From: Winogradskya consettensis
Lineage (GTDB): Bacteria > Actinomycetota > Actinomycetes > Mycobacteriales > Micromonosporaceae
Length of the DNA stretch: 64,000 nucleotides
Assembly (NCBI RefSeq): GCF_018332715.1
Contig: NZ_BOQP01000008.1
Coordinates: 372,001-436,000 of the forward strand
Direction: 5' to 3'
Shown: piece by piece, positions 48,934-59,036 of the stretch
Layout: each line of letters begins with the position of its first letter
How positions within the stretch are numbered: position 1 is the first letter of the stretch
Notes under the pieces: generated by a model
The model's database searches: none
The model's input: the letters and a program-made list of their open reading frames with translations, nothing else
Told to the model about the DNA's origin: nothing
Position numbers and translations under genes: made by a program

Positions 48934-49541
48934 TCCGTCTGTTGCTGGCCGATGATCAGGCTCTGGTGCGCGGTGCGATGGCGGCGTTGCTGGACATGGA
49001 ACTCGATCTCGAGGTGGTTGCCGAGGTCGGGCGGGGTGACGAGGTTGTCGCGGCGGTGGTCGATCACGGGGTGGATGTGGCGTTGCTGGATGTGCAGATG
49101 CCGGGTCTGGACGGGATCGCGGCGGCGCGGGAGCTGCACAGGCGGGTGCCGGGGTGCCGGGTGCTGATGGTGACGACGTTCGGGCGGGCGGGGTATCTGC
49201 GGCAGGCGATGGCGGCGGGGGCGAGTGGGTTCATCGTGAAGGACACCCCGGCGCGGCAGTTGGCGGATGCCGTGCGCCGTGTTCATGAGGGGTTGCGGGT
49301 GGTGGATCCTGCTCTTGCCGCGCAGTCCCTGGCGCAGGGGGATTCGCCGTTGACGGAGCGGGAGACGGATGTGTTGCGGGCGGCGTCGGACGGCGGGACG
49401 GTCGCGGATGTGGCGCGGGAGTTGCGGCTGTCGGAGGGGACGGTGCGTAACCATCTGTCGTCGGCGATGGGGAAGACGGGTGCGCGTACGCGTGCTGAGG
49501 CGGTGCGGTTGGCCCGGGAGAGTGGCTGGTTGCCTGTGTAG
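48930..49541 (+). CDS. Response regulator, NarL/LuxR family
   Basis: 203 residues. The receiver domain has the acidic pocket ADDQALVRGAMAALLD, phospho-Asp in VDVALLDVQMPGLDG and Lys in FIVKDTPARQLADAV. The LuxR helix-turn-helix is SPLTERETDVLRAASDGGTVADVARELRLSEGTVRNHLSSAMGKTG. The GTG start overlaps the kinase stop by four bases. It is probably the transcriptional activator of this exporter operon. Confidence 0.96.
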   Translation: MIRLLLADDQALVRGAMAALLDMELDLEVVAEVGRGDEVVAAVVDHGVDVALLDVQMPGLDGIAAARELHRRVPGCRVLMVTTFGRAGYLRQAMAAGASGFIVKDTPARQLADAVRRVHEGLRVVDPALAAQSLAQGDSPLTERETDVLRAASDGGTVADVARELRLSEGTVRNHLSSAMGKTGARTRAEAVRLARESGWLPV

Positions 49542-49568
49542 GTGCTGTGCGGACTTTAGGGTTTTTCC

Positions 49569-49604
49569 GGTGCAACCTTGCTGCACCCGTTCGGAACCGG
49601 GTTC
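49569..49604. promoter_or_regulatory. Hairpin and palindrome before the sigma-factor gene
   Basis: GGTGCA (49569-49574)/TGCACC (49582-49587) with a 7-base loop is followed by the 11-bp palindrome GAACC-G-GGTTC (49594-49604). They lie between the response-regulator stop and the sigma gene, whose ribosome site is GAGGGGGAACC. The first may end the upstream operon; the second has operator shape. Confidence 0.5.
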
Positions 49605-49681
49605 TGCACTCGGCGGATTGAAAAGTTCCCCCTGTCAGCCGGTGAGCCGTCACCGGGAGACGGATCCGAGGGGGAACCACG

Positions 49682-50542
49682 ATGTCCGCTGCGATTGTTA
49701 CGCCGCTGTCCGCCCGCGAGCTCGATGTCCTGGTCCGGGAGAACATGCCGCTGGTCGGTCACCTGGTCCGGGAGATGCTGTTCAAGGTGCCGGCGCATGT
49801 GCATCGTGATGATCTGGCGTCGGCGGGGTATGCGGCGCTGGTGACGGCGGCGCAGGCGTTCGACGTGTCGCGGGGTGTGCCGTTCGGCCGGTTCGCGGTG
49901 CAGCGGGTGCGGGGTGCGTTGCTGGACGAGTTGCGGGGTCAGGACTGGGCGAGCCGGTCGGTGCGGGCCCGGGCGCGGCGTGCGGATGTGGCGCGGCAGG
50001 AGTTGACGGCGAGGCTGGGTCGTACGCCGGCGCCGCAGGAGCTCGCGGAGTTGCTGGGTGTGGGTGTGGCGGAGCTGTCGTCGGTGGATGACGATGTGCA
50101 GCGGGCGGCGGTGTTGTCGTTGCAGGGGTTCACGGCGGGTGCCGCGGAGGACCTGGTGACGGAGGCGTCGCTGAACCCGGAGGAGATGTTGCTGCACCGG
50201 GAGCGGATCGGGTATCTGCACGACGCGGTGTCGCTGTTGCCGGAGCGGTTGCGGTTCGTGGTGGAGGCGTCGTTCTTGCAGGAGCGGCCCCTGGCGGATG
50301 TCGCGGCGGAGCTGGGGGTGTCGGAGTCGCGGGTGTCGCAGTTGCGCACGGAGGCTTTGGCGTTGTTGAGGGACGGGTTGTCGCGGCACATGGAGCAGCA
50401 GGTGACGGCGTCGGCGAAGGGTGATGGTGTGGTGGCGCGGCGGCGTGCGGCGTATGCGGCGCAGATCGCGGCGCGCAGCACGATGTCGACGCGGTTGCGG
50501 GTCACGGATGTGCAGGGCGTCAGTGCCGTGTATGCGGCCTAG
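49682..50542 (+). CDS. RNA polymerase sigma factor, FliA/WhiG type
   Basis: 286 residues. Region 2 has LVGHLVREMLFKVPAHVHRDDLASAGYAALVTAAQAFDVSRGVPFGRFAVQRVRGALLDELRGQDWASRSVRARARR, with the FliA-type RGALLDELR-x-DW-xSRSVR motif. Region 3 has LGRTPAPQELAELLGVGVAEL, and region 4 has LLPERLRFVVEASFLQERPLADVAAELGVSESRVSQLRTEAL. Such factors direct motility or sporulation genes in actinobacteria (Actinoplanes zoospores are flagellated). The gene is not near visible flagellar genes. Its stop overlaps a convergent TetR gene by four bases. Confidence 0.9.
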   Translation: MSAAIVTPLSARELDVLVRENMPLVGHLVREMLFKVPAHVHRDDLASAGYAALVTAAQAFDVSRGVPFGRFAVQRVRGALLDELRGQDWASRSVRARARRADVARQELTARLGRTPAPQELAELLGVGVAELSSVDDDVQRAAVLSLQGFTAGAAEDLVTEASLNPEEMLLHRERIGYLHDAVSLLPERLRFVVEASFLQERPLADVAAELGVSESRVSQLRTEALALLRDGLSRHMEQQVTASAKGDGVVARRRAAYAAQIAARSTMSTRLRVTDVQGVSAVYAA

Positions 50543-51216
50543 GTCAGGCGGTCCAGCCATTCCCTCAGCAGGGTTGTTTCGGCGGGGGTGAAGTCCGGCA
50601 GGTCGGGCAGGGCGGCGCGCAGGGTGACGGCTGCGGCGGCGGGCCCGGATGCTGTGGCGGGGGTGTCGGTGAGGATGCCGGCGCAGACCGCGTCCCAGGC
50701 GAGATCGGCCAGGGCGGGGTCCGGGTCGTCGAGCATGGTGAGGACGACTCCGGTGCCGGCGGCGCGGATCAGGGCGACAGCGCGGGCTTCGGGTACGCGT
50801 AGACGACCGGCCCGGGCGACGCGTTGCACCCGGCGGCGCAGGATGTCGCCGCCGGCTTCGGCGGTGGCTCGGCCCGCGGGGGTGGGGGTGCTGGTGTGCA
50901 TGAGGCGGAACAGGGCGGGGTTGGCGAGCCCGAATCCGATGTGCAGGTCCCAGCCGGCGCGGAGTTCGTCGACGGGGTCGCCGCCGGTGTCGATGGGTGG
51001 TTTCTGGGCGAGGTAGCTCGCGAAGCCGTGTTCGGCGACGGCGTCGAGCAGGCCGTCCTTGTCGCCGAAGAGCCGGTAGATCGAGGGTGCCTGGACGCCG
51101 GCGGCGAGGGCGACGGAGCGGGTGGTGACCGCGTCGGGGCCCTGGGTGGCGAGCAGGGTGGCGGCGACGTCGACGAGGCGTGCGCGTACGTGGTCCCGGG
51201 TTGGCTGCTCCTTCAC
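50539..51216 (-). CDS. TetR-family transcriptional regulator
   Basis: 225 residues. The helix-turn-helix is ATLLATQGPDAVTTRSVALAAGVQAPSIYRLFGDKDGLLDAVAEHGF. The C-terminal half has the Trp-containing helix of the AcrR branch (DELRAGWDLHIGFGLANPALFRLMH). It is divergent from an NmrA-like oxidoreductase with the 20-bp inverted repeat GATAGC-N8-GCTATC between them, so it is probably the repressor of that gene. It converges with the sigma-factor gene. Confidence 0.92.
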   Translation of the reverse strand: MKEQPTRDHVRARLVDVAATLLATQGPDAVTTRSVALAAGVQAPSIYRLFGDKDGLLDAVAEHGFASYLAQKPPIDTGGDPVDELRAGWDLHIGFGLANPALFRLMHTSTPTPAGRATAEAGGDILRRRVQRVARAGRLRVPEARAVALIRAAGTGVVLTMLDDPDPALADLAWDAVCAGILTDTPATASGPAAAAVTLRAALPDLPDFTPAETTLLREWLDRLT

Positions 51217-51225
51217 GTTTCCGAT

Positions 51226-51245
51226 GATAGCGGATTCTTGCTATC
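51226..51245. promoter_or_regulatory. TetR operator candidate
   Basis: GATAGC (51226-51231) and GCTATC (51240-51245) form an inverted repeat with an 8-base spacer, 10 bp upstream of the TetR start and ~59 bp upstream of the NmrA-like gene. TTAGCG/CGCTGA lies further downstream. Confidence 0.68.
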
Positions 51246-51303
51246 GCCGTGATTCCAGTGTTAGCGTGATTGGCGAAACGCTGATATCACCTGGAGTGTC
51301 ACC

Positions 51304-52143
51304 ATGATCGTCATCACCGGAGCGACCGGTGCCCTCAACGGCGCCACCGTCGACCACCTGCTCACCCTCGTCCCCGCCGCGCAGATCGCCGTCGTGGCCC
51401 GCGACGTCACGAAAGCCCAGCGCTTCGCGGATCTCGGCGTCGAGGTCCGCCACGGCGACTACGCCGACCCCGCCGGTCTGCCCGCCGCGTTCGAGGGCGC
51501 CGACCAGCTGCTGCTCGTCTCCTCCAGCGACCCCAAAGCCGACGCGGTCGCCCTGCACGGCGCCGCGATCGACGCGGCCGTCGCGGCGAAGGCCGGCCGG
51601 ATCCTCTACACCAGCCACCAGAACGCCCTGCTCGACACCGCGTTCAAGCCGGGCCGCGACCACGGCGGGACCGAGCAGCTCCTCCAGCGGTCCGGGATCG
51701 CGTGGACGTCGCTGCGCAACGGCTTCTACGCGCACAGCCTCGCCTGGATGACCGGCCCGTGGCGCGAGACCGGTGTCATCGCCGTCCCCGGTGACGGCCC
51801 CGTGTCCTGGACCGCCCGCGACGACTCCGCGCAGGCCGCCGCCGTGATCCTCGCGGCGGGCACCGGCTTCGACGGTCCCGTCACGATCACCGCGAACGCC
51901 GCACCGACGTTCGCCGAGCTCGCCGCCACCGCGTCCGAGTTGGCCGGCCGCAGCGTCGTTGTGGAGCTGCTCGACGACGACGCGTGGCTCGCCGCGCAGG
52001 TCGCCCGGGGCACCCCGGAGTTCATGGCCCGGTTCCTGCTCGGCTTCTACCAGGCCGCCCGGCGCGGCGACTTCGCCGGCGTCGACCCGCTGCTCGCCAC
52101 CCTGCTGGGCCGCGAACCCCAGCCCGCGACTAGTTTCCTGTGA
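51304..52143 (+). CDS. NmrA-like NAD(P)-binding oxidoreductase
   Basis: 279 residues of the atypical SDR (NmrA/QOR2) family. Glycine-rich motif MIVITGATGALNGATVDHLL; VVARDVTKAQRFADLGVEVRHGDYADPAGLPAAFEGADQLLLVSSS is the typical second half of the Rossmann domain. LRNGFYAHSLAWM follows. It resembles E. coli QorB (NADPH-quinone reductase). The TetR regulator lies divergently upstream. Its stop overlaps the convergent ferredoxin gene by 14 bp. Confidence 0.9.
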   Translation: MIVITGATGALNGATVDHLLTLVPAAQIAVVARDVTKAQRFADLGVEVRHGDYADPAGLPAAFEGADQLLLVSSSDPKADAVALHGAAIDAAVAAKAGRILYTSHQNALLDTAFKPGRDHGGTEQLLQRSGIAWTSLRNGFYAHSLAWMTGPWRETGVIAVPGDGPVSWTARDDSAQAAAVILAAGTGFDGPVTITANAAPTFAELAATASELAGRSVVVELLDDDAWLAAQVARGTPEFMARFLLGFYQAARRGDFAGVDPLLATLLGREPQPATSFL

Positions 52144-52321
52144 CCCGCAGGGCCCCGGACGGGCACAGCAGCACCGCCCGCTGCGTCAGTGCGGGGTCCG
52201 GGTCGGACTCGTCGATCAGGACCACGAGACCCTCGTCGTCCTGATCGAACAGGTCCGGCGCGGTCAGCACACACATCCCCGCCCCGACACACACGTCCCG
52301 GTCCGCGGCGACCCCGCTCAC
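52130..52321 (-). CDS. Ferredoxin, [3Fe-4S]-type, partner of the P450
   Basis: 63 residues with the cluster ligands in DVCVGAGMCV (C-x5-C) and LLCPSGAL; the spacing without the fourth Cys is that of the 3Fe-4S ferredoxins that feed actinobacterial P450s. It is too short for usual gene calling. The GTG start overlaps the P450 stop by four bases (GTGA), so the two are coupled. No ferredoxin reductase is nearby. Confidence 0.9.
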   Translation of the reverse strand: MSGVAADRDVCVGAGMCVLTAPDLFDQDDEGLVVLIDESDPDPALTQRAVLLCPSGALRVTGN

Positions 52322-53541
52322 CACGTCACCGGCAGTTCGGACAGCCCGTACACGATGGAGTTGTCGCGTTTCGGCAGGTCCGCGGGGTCGGCGGCCAGGC
52401 GCAACCCGGGCAGCCGGGCCGCGAGCCCGGTCAGCGCGATCCGCAGCTCGGCGCGGGCCAGGGGCTGCCCGATGCACTGGTGCACCCCGAACCCGAACGC
52501 GAGATGCTGATGCGCCTCCCGGTACGGGTCGAACTCCTCCGCGTCGTCGAACACGTCCGCGTCCCGGTTCGCCAGCGACAACAGGGCGGTGACCGGTTCC
52601 CCGGCCCGGATCCGGCGCCCACCGACCTCGACGTCGCGGATCGCCTGCCGGGGCAGGCCCTGCCGCACGATCGTCAGATACCGCAGCAACTCCTCCACCA
52701 CCGCGTCGGCCTGCGCGGGGTCGCCGCGCAGCCGCTCCCACACGTGGGGGTGCTGCAGCAGCAACAGGACACTGAGGCCGATCATGTTCGCGGTGGTCTC
52801 GTGCCCGGCGATCAGCAGCAGCAACGCCATCCCGATCAGCTCACCGACCTCGAGCTCCCCGGGCCGCACCCGCTCGGTGATCAGCCGGCCGAGCAGGTCG
52901 TCGCCCGGCGTCGCCCCGGCACGTTTGTCCTCGATGAGCCGCCCCAGATACGAGCGCAGCCCCGCGACCGCGTCCCGCACGGCCAGGGGGTCGGCGCTGC
53001 GGTCGAGCAGGACCACGCTGCGCTGCTGGAAGAACGCATGATCGGCGTACGGCACCCCGAGCAGGTGGCAGATCACCAGCGACGGGACCGGCAGGGCGAA
53101 CCCGGCCACCAGGTCCGCGGGGCGCTGCCCGGCCTGGAACGCGGTCAGGGCGTCGTCGACGACCTGACCGATCAGCGGTTCGATCCGCCGAATGTTTTTG
53201 ATCATGAACTCGGCGGTCAGCATCCGGCGCAGCCGCAGATGCTCCTCCCCGTCCATCCGGATGAAACCGCCACGCCGGCCCTCCGCGGACTGTGGCGGCG
53301 ACTGCCGCAGCAGCGGGAACCCGGGCCGGGCCGCGTCGGCGCTGAACGCGTCCGAGCGCAGCATCTGCTTCACATCGCGATGCCGGGTGACCAGCCACGT
53401 CCACCCGCCGGTCGGCAACTTCACCCGCGTCACGGGCCCGTCGAGCCGGCGCAGATCAGCCCCGGTCACCGGCGTGAACGGGTCGTCGCCCGGGCTGAGG
53501 AACGGGAACAGCGGCAGCCGGTCGGTCAGCACCTCACCCAC
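52318..53541 (-). CDS. Cytochrome P450
   Basis: 407 residues. I-helix motif AGHETTANM, ExxR as EELLR, PxRxxR-like region GLPRQAIRDVEVGG, and the heme-Cys loop FGFGVHQCIGQPLARAEL are all intact. It belongs with actinobacterial CYP105/CYP107-like enzymes that hydroxylate secondary metabolites or xenobiotics. Start GTG 53541 follows GGGGAGGG. The ferredoxin gene is coupled downstream. The substrate is unknown, and no biosynthetic cluster surrounds it. Confidence 0.95.
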   Translation of the reverse strand: MGEVLTDRLPLFPFLSPGDDPFTPVTGADLRRLDGPVTRVKLPTGGWTWLVTRHRDVKQMLRSDAFSADAARPGFPLLRQSPPQSAEGRRGGFIRMDGEEHLRLRRMLTAEFMIKNIRRIEPLIGQVVDDALTAFQAGQRPADLVAGFALPVPSLVICHLLGVPYADHAFFQQRSVVLLDRSADPLAVRDAVAGLRSYLGRLIEDKRAGATPGDDLLGRLITERVRPGELEVGELIGMALLLLIAGHETTANMIGLSVLLLLQHPHVWERLRGDPAQADAVVEELLRYLTIVRQGLPRQAIRDVEVGGRRIRAGEPVTALLSLANRDADVFDDAEEFDPYREAHQHLAFGFGVHQCIGQPLARAELRIALTGLAARLPGLRLAADPADLPKRDNSIVYGLSELPVTW

Positions 53542-53639
53542 GGAACCCTCCCCAACTAGTCAACGCACCGTGCTGGCTTGCACGCGCTACGTTAACGCCG
53601 GAGTGGGTGATAAAACAACGAACATCAATGAATGCGACA

Positions 53640-53658
53640 CCCTCGCCGACGGCGAGGG
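53640..53658 (-). terminator. Hairpin after uppP
   Basis: CCCTCGCC-GAC-GGCGAGGG is an 8-bp stem 18 bp beyond the uppP stop on the minus strand, in the 135-bp gap before the P450 gene. No T-run. Confidence 0.6.
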
Positions 53659-53676
53659 CGTCGATCAGCGCCCGGG

Positions 53677-54522
53677 TTACTTCGCGTCGATCGCCCCGGT
53701 GGCGAGCAGGACCAGCAGCAGCGAACCCAGGACCAGGCGGTAGCCGATGAAGACCGAGTACGAGTGCTTCGCGACGAACTTCAGCAGCCACGACACGGCG
53801 AACCAGCCGACGATGAACGACACGATCGTGGCGGTGATCGTGGCGGTCCAGCCGACGCCGCCGTTGGCGGACGAGATGCCGTCGTAGTTCTCGTAGGTCT
53901 GCAGGATGGTCGCGCCGAACAGGGCGGGGATGCTCAGGAAGAACGACAGCTTCGTCACCGTCACCCGGTCGAGGTCACGCAGCAGGCCCGCGGTCATCGT
54001 CGATCCGGAGCGGGACACGCCCGGGATCACGGCGAGACACTGCACGACGCCGATGATCAGGGTGTCCTTCCACGTGACGTCCTCGGCGTGGCGGACCTCC
54101 GTGGCGGCGTGGTCGGCGAACCACATCACGAAGCTGTAGATGATCAAGGCGCCGGCGACGAACCACAACGAGCGCAGAGTCGTCTCGATCGCGTCCTGGA
54201 ACAGCAGCCCGGCGATACCGATGGGGATGGAACCGAGGATGACGGCCCAGCCGAACCGGTAGTCGGCGTTCGAGCGCTGCGCGGAGCTGAACACGCCCTT
54301 GACCCACGCCCCGATGATCCTGATGATGTCGGTCCGCAGGAAGATCAGCGTCGCGAACACGGCACCCGACTGGATGATCGCCGTGAACGCGGTGATGTCC
54401 GGCGCGTCGATCTGATAGCCGAGCAGTTTCTCCACGATGGTCAGGTGACCGGTACTGGAGATGGGCAGGAATTCGGTGAAACCTTCCACCGCACCCAGCA
54501 GCACCGCTTCGAGAATGTTCAA
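53677..54522 (-). CDS. uppP: Undecaprenyl-diphosphatase
   Basis: 281 residues with eight or so membrane helices. EGFTEFLPISSTGHL carries the catalytic Glu/Ser-rich motif and PGVSRSGSTM is the second active-site motif. It recycles the lipid carrier of peptidoglycan synthesis and confers some bacitracin tolerance when abundant. The family call is certain. The next gene on the same strand is the P450 after a terminator, and a tyrosine recombinase lies just upstream. Confidence 0.98.
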   Translation of the reverse strand: MNILEAVLLGAVEGFTEFLPISSTGHLTIVEKLLGYQIDAPDITAFTAIIQSGAVFATLIFLRTDIIRIIGAWVKGVFSSAQRSNADYRFGWAVILGSIPIGIAGLLFQDAIETTLRSLWFVAGALIIYSFVMWFADHAATEVRHAEDVTWKDTLIIGVVQCLAVIPGVSRSGSTMTAGLLRDLDRVTVTKLSFFLSIPALFGATILQTYENYDGISSANGGVGWTATITATIVSFIVGWFAVSWLLKFVAKHSYSVFIGYRLVLGSLLLVLLATGAIDAK

Positions 54523-54570
54523 CCCAACCTCATCCGTGATCGACGACGGCGTCGAGAATAGGGGGTGCGA

Positions 54571-55545
54571 TCACGAGGCGTTGCGGCGGGCACGGGCCGC
54601 CGCGAGCGTGTACGACGGATCACGGTCGAGGTTGTGCCGGTCCCGGTCGTAGCGGCGCGTCGTCCGCGGATCGGCGTGACCCATGGCATCCTGGACGTCT
54701 TCGAGCGGGACACCTTCCGCGCGGGCGGTCGTCGCGAACGAGTGCCGCAGCGAGTGCGGGGACAGTTTCGCCCAGCTCGCGATCCCCGCCTCCTTCGCCA
54801 GCCGCCGCACCAGCCGGAACACCGCGTGCCGGTCGATGCGGGTCCCACCCGAGGTCACCAGCAACGCCCCGTCGAGCCGGTCCACGGGAGTCCCCTCGGC
54901 CGCGGCGCGCTCCCGCAGGTACGCATCCAGGGTCTGCGCCGCCGCCGGGGTCAGCGCCCGCCGCCGCGGCCGGCCGCCCTTGCCGATGAACCGCAGGCTG
55001 CGGTGACCCCGCTCGTAACCCAGGTCGGCGACGTCCAGACCGCAGACCTCCCCGACGCGTAACCCCAGATCCGCGAGCAACGTCAGGACCGCCCGGTGCC
55101 GGGCCGCCGACGGGCCCGTGTCCGCGTCCGCGGCGGCGAGCAGCGCGTCGACCTCCTCCGGGGCCAGCCCGATCGTCCCCGAATGGTCACGGGACACGTA
55201 CGGGCGGTCCGCGCCGGCGACCGGGTTGTGATCCACCGCACGCAATTTCGTCAAAAAGTCATACCAGCTCGACAACCCGGACAGTTTCCGCGCCACCGAC
55301 GCCGGCGCCAGGTCCGAGGCCTCGAGTCCCCGCGCGTACGCGTTGACGTCCAGGAACGACGCCCGCAACGGATCCAGCTCCCGAGCCGCGCACCACGCGA
55401 GCCAGCCACCCACGTCGCGGCGGTACGCGGCCCGGGTGTGCTGCGACAACCGCCGGTTCGCCAGCCACGCCTCGGTGACCTGCTCGGCGCTGCCCGCGGT
55501 GTCGACAGTGCCCGGATGTGGCTGGCGGGGAACCAGTGACGTCAT
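54571..55545 (-). CDS. Tyrosine recombinase (XerC/XerD-like)
   Basis: 324 residues. The N-terminal SAM-like core-binding domain is TEAWLANRRLSQHTRAAYRRDVGGWLAWCAARELDPLRA. The catalytic domain has Arg in LGLRVGEVCGLDVADL, His-x-x-Arg in SPHSLRHSFAT, His in GHADPRTT and Tyr in RRYDRD. RFIGKGGRPRRRAL holds the Lys. The length and layout fit XerC/XerD rather than a phage integrase, but no phage or element is seen next to it. It may be an orphan integrase or a third Xer protein. Confidence 0.9.
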   Translation of the reverse strand: MTSLVPRQPHPGTVDTAGSAEQVTEAWLANRRLSQHTRAAYRRDVGGWLAWCAARELDPLRASFLDVNAYARGLEASDLAPASVARKLSGLSSWYDFLTKLRAVDHNPVAGADRPYVSRDHSGTIGLAPEEVDALLAAADADTGPSAARHRAVLTLLADLGLRVGEVCGLDVADLGYERGHRSLRFIGKGGRPRRRALTPAAAQTLDAYLRERAAAEGTPVDRLDGALLVTSGGTRIDRHAVFRLVRRLAKEAGIASWAKLSPHSLRHSFATTARAEGVPLEDVQDAMGHADPRTTRRYDRDRHNLDRDPSYTLAAARARRNAS

Positions 55546-55557
55546 GACGACATGATT

Positions 55558-57108
<1,551 letters not shown>

Positions 57109-57298
57109 AGGAGCCTCCGCGTGCGGCAGATACCAGAACTGACACGGCGACCCGGACGCACTCACCCGAGAGGGCGGCGTCACACGGGTCGGGTCGGTAT
57201 CACACGGAAGAAATAGCTCCTCGGTTCGGCTGACCTCCACCTTGCCGCGTGCTCCGCCGGGCCGCAACCGGATTAACCCGTGCGATCATGGCGGCGTT

Positions 57299-58051
57299 AT
57301 GGAGACGTCGTGGCGGGTGCCGTGGTTGTGGCGGGCGTTGCTGCTGCTCTCCCGGGTCCTGGTCCCCATGATGTGCCGGCTGAGAGTCACCGGGGCCGTC
57401 CCCGCGGGGTTACGGCGCGGGCCGCTGATCCTCGCCGCGAACCACGTCGGCCCGGTCGACCCGATCGTCATGGCGGCCGCCTGCCACCGCGCCGGGCTGG
57501 CACCGCGGTTCATGGCCACCGGTGGACTGTTCGACGCGCCGATCGCCGGGGCCGCGTTACGTGCCAGCGGGCACCTGCGCGTCGACCGCAACACCGACCG
57601 CGTCGCCGACGCGCTGCCCGCGGCCGCGGCGGCGCTGCGGGCCGGGTCGGTGGTGCTGGTGTACCCGGAGGGCCGCATCGGCCTGGACCCGTGGATGTGG
57701 CCCGAACGCGGCAAGACCGGTGTCGCCCGGATGGCGGCCCTGTCCGGCGCCCCCGTCCTGGCCGTCGCGCAATGGGGCACCCACGAGGTCCTGCCATACA
57801 CCACCCCGGCCCGCCTGATCCGTTCGATCCTGAGCACCCTGGTGCGCCGCCCGGTCGTCCACGTCCACTTCGGTGACCTAGTCGACCTGTCCGGGCTGAC
57901 CGGCTCACCCGGCGCCCGGGCCATGCGCGCCACCGACCGCATCATCCAGGCCCTCACCGACACCCTCGCTCCGCTACGCCCTACCGAACCCCGCCTGCCG
58001 CACCACGTCGACCCGACCCGCCCCGTCGACCTGTCCCGCACCCGCCGCTGA
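57299..58051 (+). CDS. 1-acylglycerol-3-phosphate acyltransferase (PlsC-like)
   Basis: 250 residues. The acyltransferase motif is LAANHVGPVDPIVMAAA (the NHxxxxD-like block with His and Asp), followed by FMATGGLFDAPIAGAALRASGHLRVDR and the substrate-binding block VLVYPEGRIG. A hydrophobic N-terminal helix anchors it to the membrane. It probably acylates lysophosphatidate or a sugar-lipid. It is divergent from the ABC-F gene; the 190-bp gap holds direct repeats but no assigned site. Confidence 0.9.
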   Translation: METSWRVPWLWRALLLLSRVLVPMMCRLRVTGAVPAGLRRGPLILAANHVGPVDPIVMAAACHRAGLAPRFMATGGLFDAPIAGAALRASGHLRVDRNTDRVADALPAAAAALRAGSVVLVYPEGRIGLDPWMWPERGKTGVARMAALSGAPVLAVAQWGTHEVLPYTTPARLIRSILSTLVRRPVVHVHFGDLVDLSGLTGSPGARAMRATDRIIQALTDTLAPLRPTEPRLPHHVDPTRPVDLSRTRR

Positions 58052-58084
58052 ACCCAGCCTCAGCTCCAACCGGGCGGGCGGGCC

Positions 58085-58987
58085 TCAGGTGATCAGGACG
58101 ATCTTGCCGCGGGCGTGGCGGGTCTCGCTCAGCTCATGCGCGGCGGCTGCCTGTTCCAGGGGGAATCGCGCCGCGACGATCAGCTGCAGGCGGCCCTGAG
58201 CGGCCAGGTCCACGGCGATACCGAGGCTGTGTACGGCGAGAGCGTCGACACCGCCGTGGGACAGGTGCACACCATGGCCGGCAGCACCGAGGTCGGCGAT
58301 CGTGACCACCTTCGCGGGGTCCCCGGCGATGGCGATCAGGTCGGGCAGGGACCCACCCGCGCAGTCGACCACGGCGTCGGCGCCACCCAGGGCCTGGACC
58401 CGGTCGGGCAGGCCCGGCCCGTAGAGGACGGGTTCCGCGCCGAGCGAGCGCAGCAGGTCATGATTGGCGGCACTGGCCGTACCGATCACCCGGGCACCAC
58501 GAGCGACCGCGAGCTGGACCGTGACCGTGCCCACCCCACCGGCCGCGCCCTGCACCAGCACCGTCTGACCGGCCTCGACGGCGAGCAGGTCCAGGACGCG
58601 GACACCGGTCTCGACGCTGCCGGCGGCACCCCCGGCCTGCGCCCAGCTCCACCCGGGCGGTTTCGGCGCCCACGCCTGCAGGACCGTGAAGTCGGCGTTC
58701 GCACCCCGGGCCGTCGTCCACCCGAACACCTCGTCGCCGGGCTCGACGCCACTCACCCCGGGACCGACCTCGTCGACGACCCCGGCCGCGTCGAACCCGG
58801 ACCGGAACGGGAACTGCACCGGCATCGTGTCCCGCATCCGGCCGGAGCGGATCAGGGTCTCCCCGGCGGAGAACCCGGACGCGCGGACCGCGATCCGGAT
58901 CGTGCCCGGCCCGGCATGGGGTTCGCTGACCTCGGCGACGTGGACGACGCCCGGGGGACCGTACTCAACGAACTGGACAGCTCTCAT
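58085..58987 (-). CDS. Zinc-free MDR oxidoreductase, quinone-reductase type
   Basis: 300 residues. The N-terminal GroES-like domain (MRAVQFVEYGPPGVVHVAEVSEPHAGPGTIRIAVRASGFSAGETLIRSG) is followed by the NADPH-binding Rossmann domain with VLVQGAAGGVGTVTVQLAVARGARVIGTAS. No zinc ligands are seen, as in quinone oxidoreductases. The function is reduction of quinones or enals using NADPH; the substrate is unknown. Confidence 0.93.
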   Translation of the reverse strand: MRAVQFVEYGPPGVVHVAEVSEPHAGPGTIRIAVRASGFSAGETLIRSGRMRDTMPVQFPFRSGFDAAGVVDEVGPGVSGVEPGDEVFGWTTARGANADFTVLQAWAPKPPGWSWAQAGGAAGSVETGVRVLDLLAVEAGQTVLVQGAAGGVGTVTVQLAVARGARVIGTASAANHDLLRSLGAEPVLYGPGLPDRVQALGGADAVVDCAGGSLPDLIAIAGDPAKVVTIADLGAAGHGVHLSHGGVDALAVHSLGIAVDLAAQGRLQLIVAARFPLEQAAAAHELSETRHARGKIVLIT

Positions 58988-59036
58988 CCCCGGACCGTAA
59001 CCAGGCGGCGGCCCTGATCGGGGTGAAGTGAGAGCG

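Noticed and set aside
54571-55545. Reading the tyrosine recombinase as part of an integrative element
   Set aside because: No phage, excisionase or mobilisation genes and no attachment-site repeat next to it; Xer-like layout fits a chromosomal recombinase.
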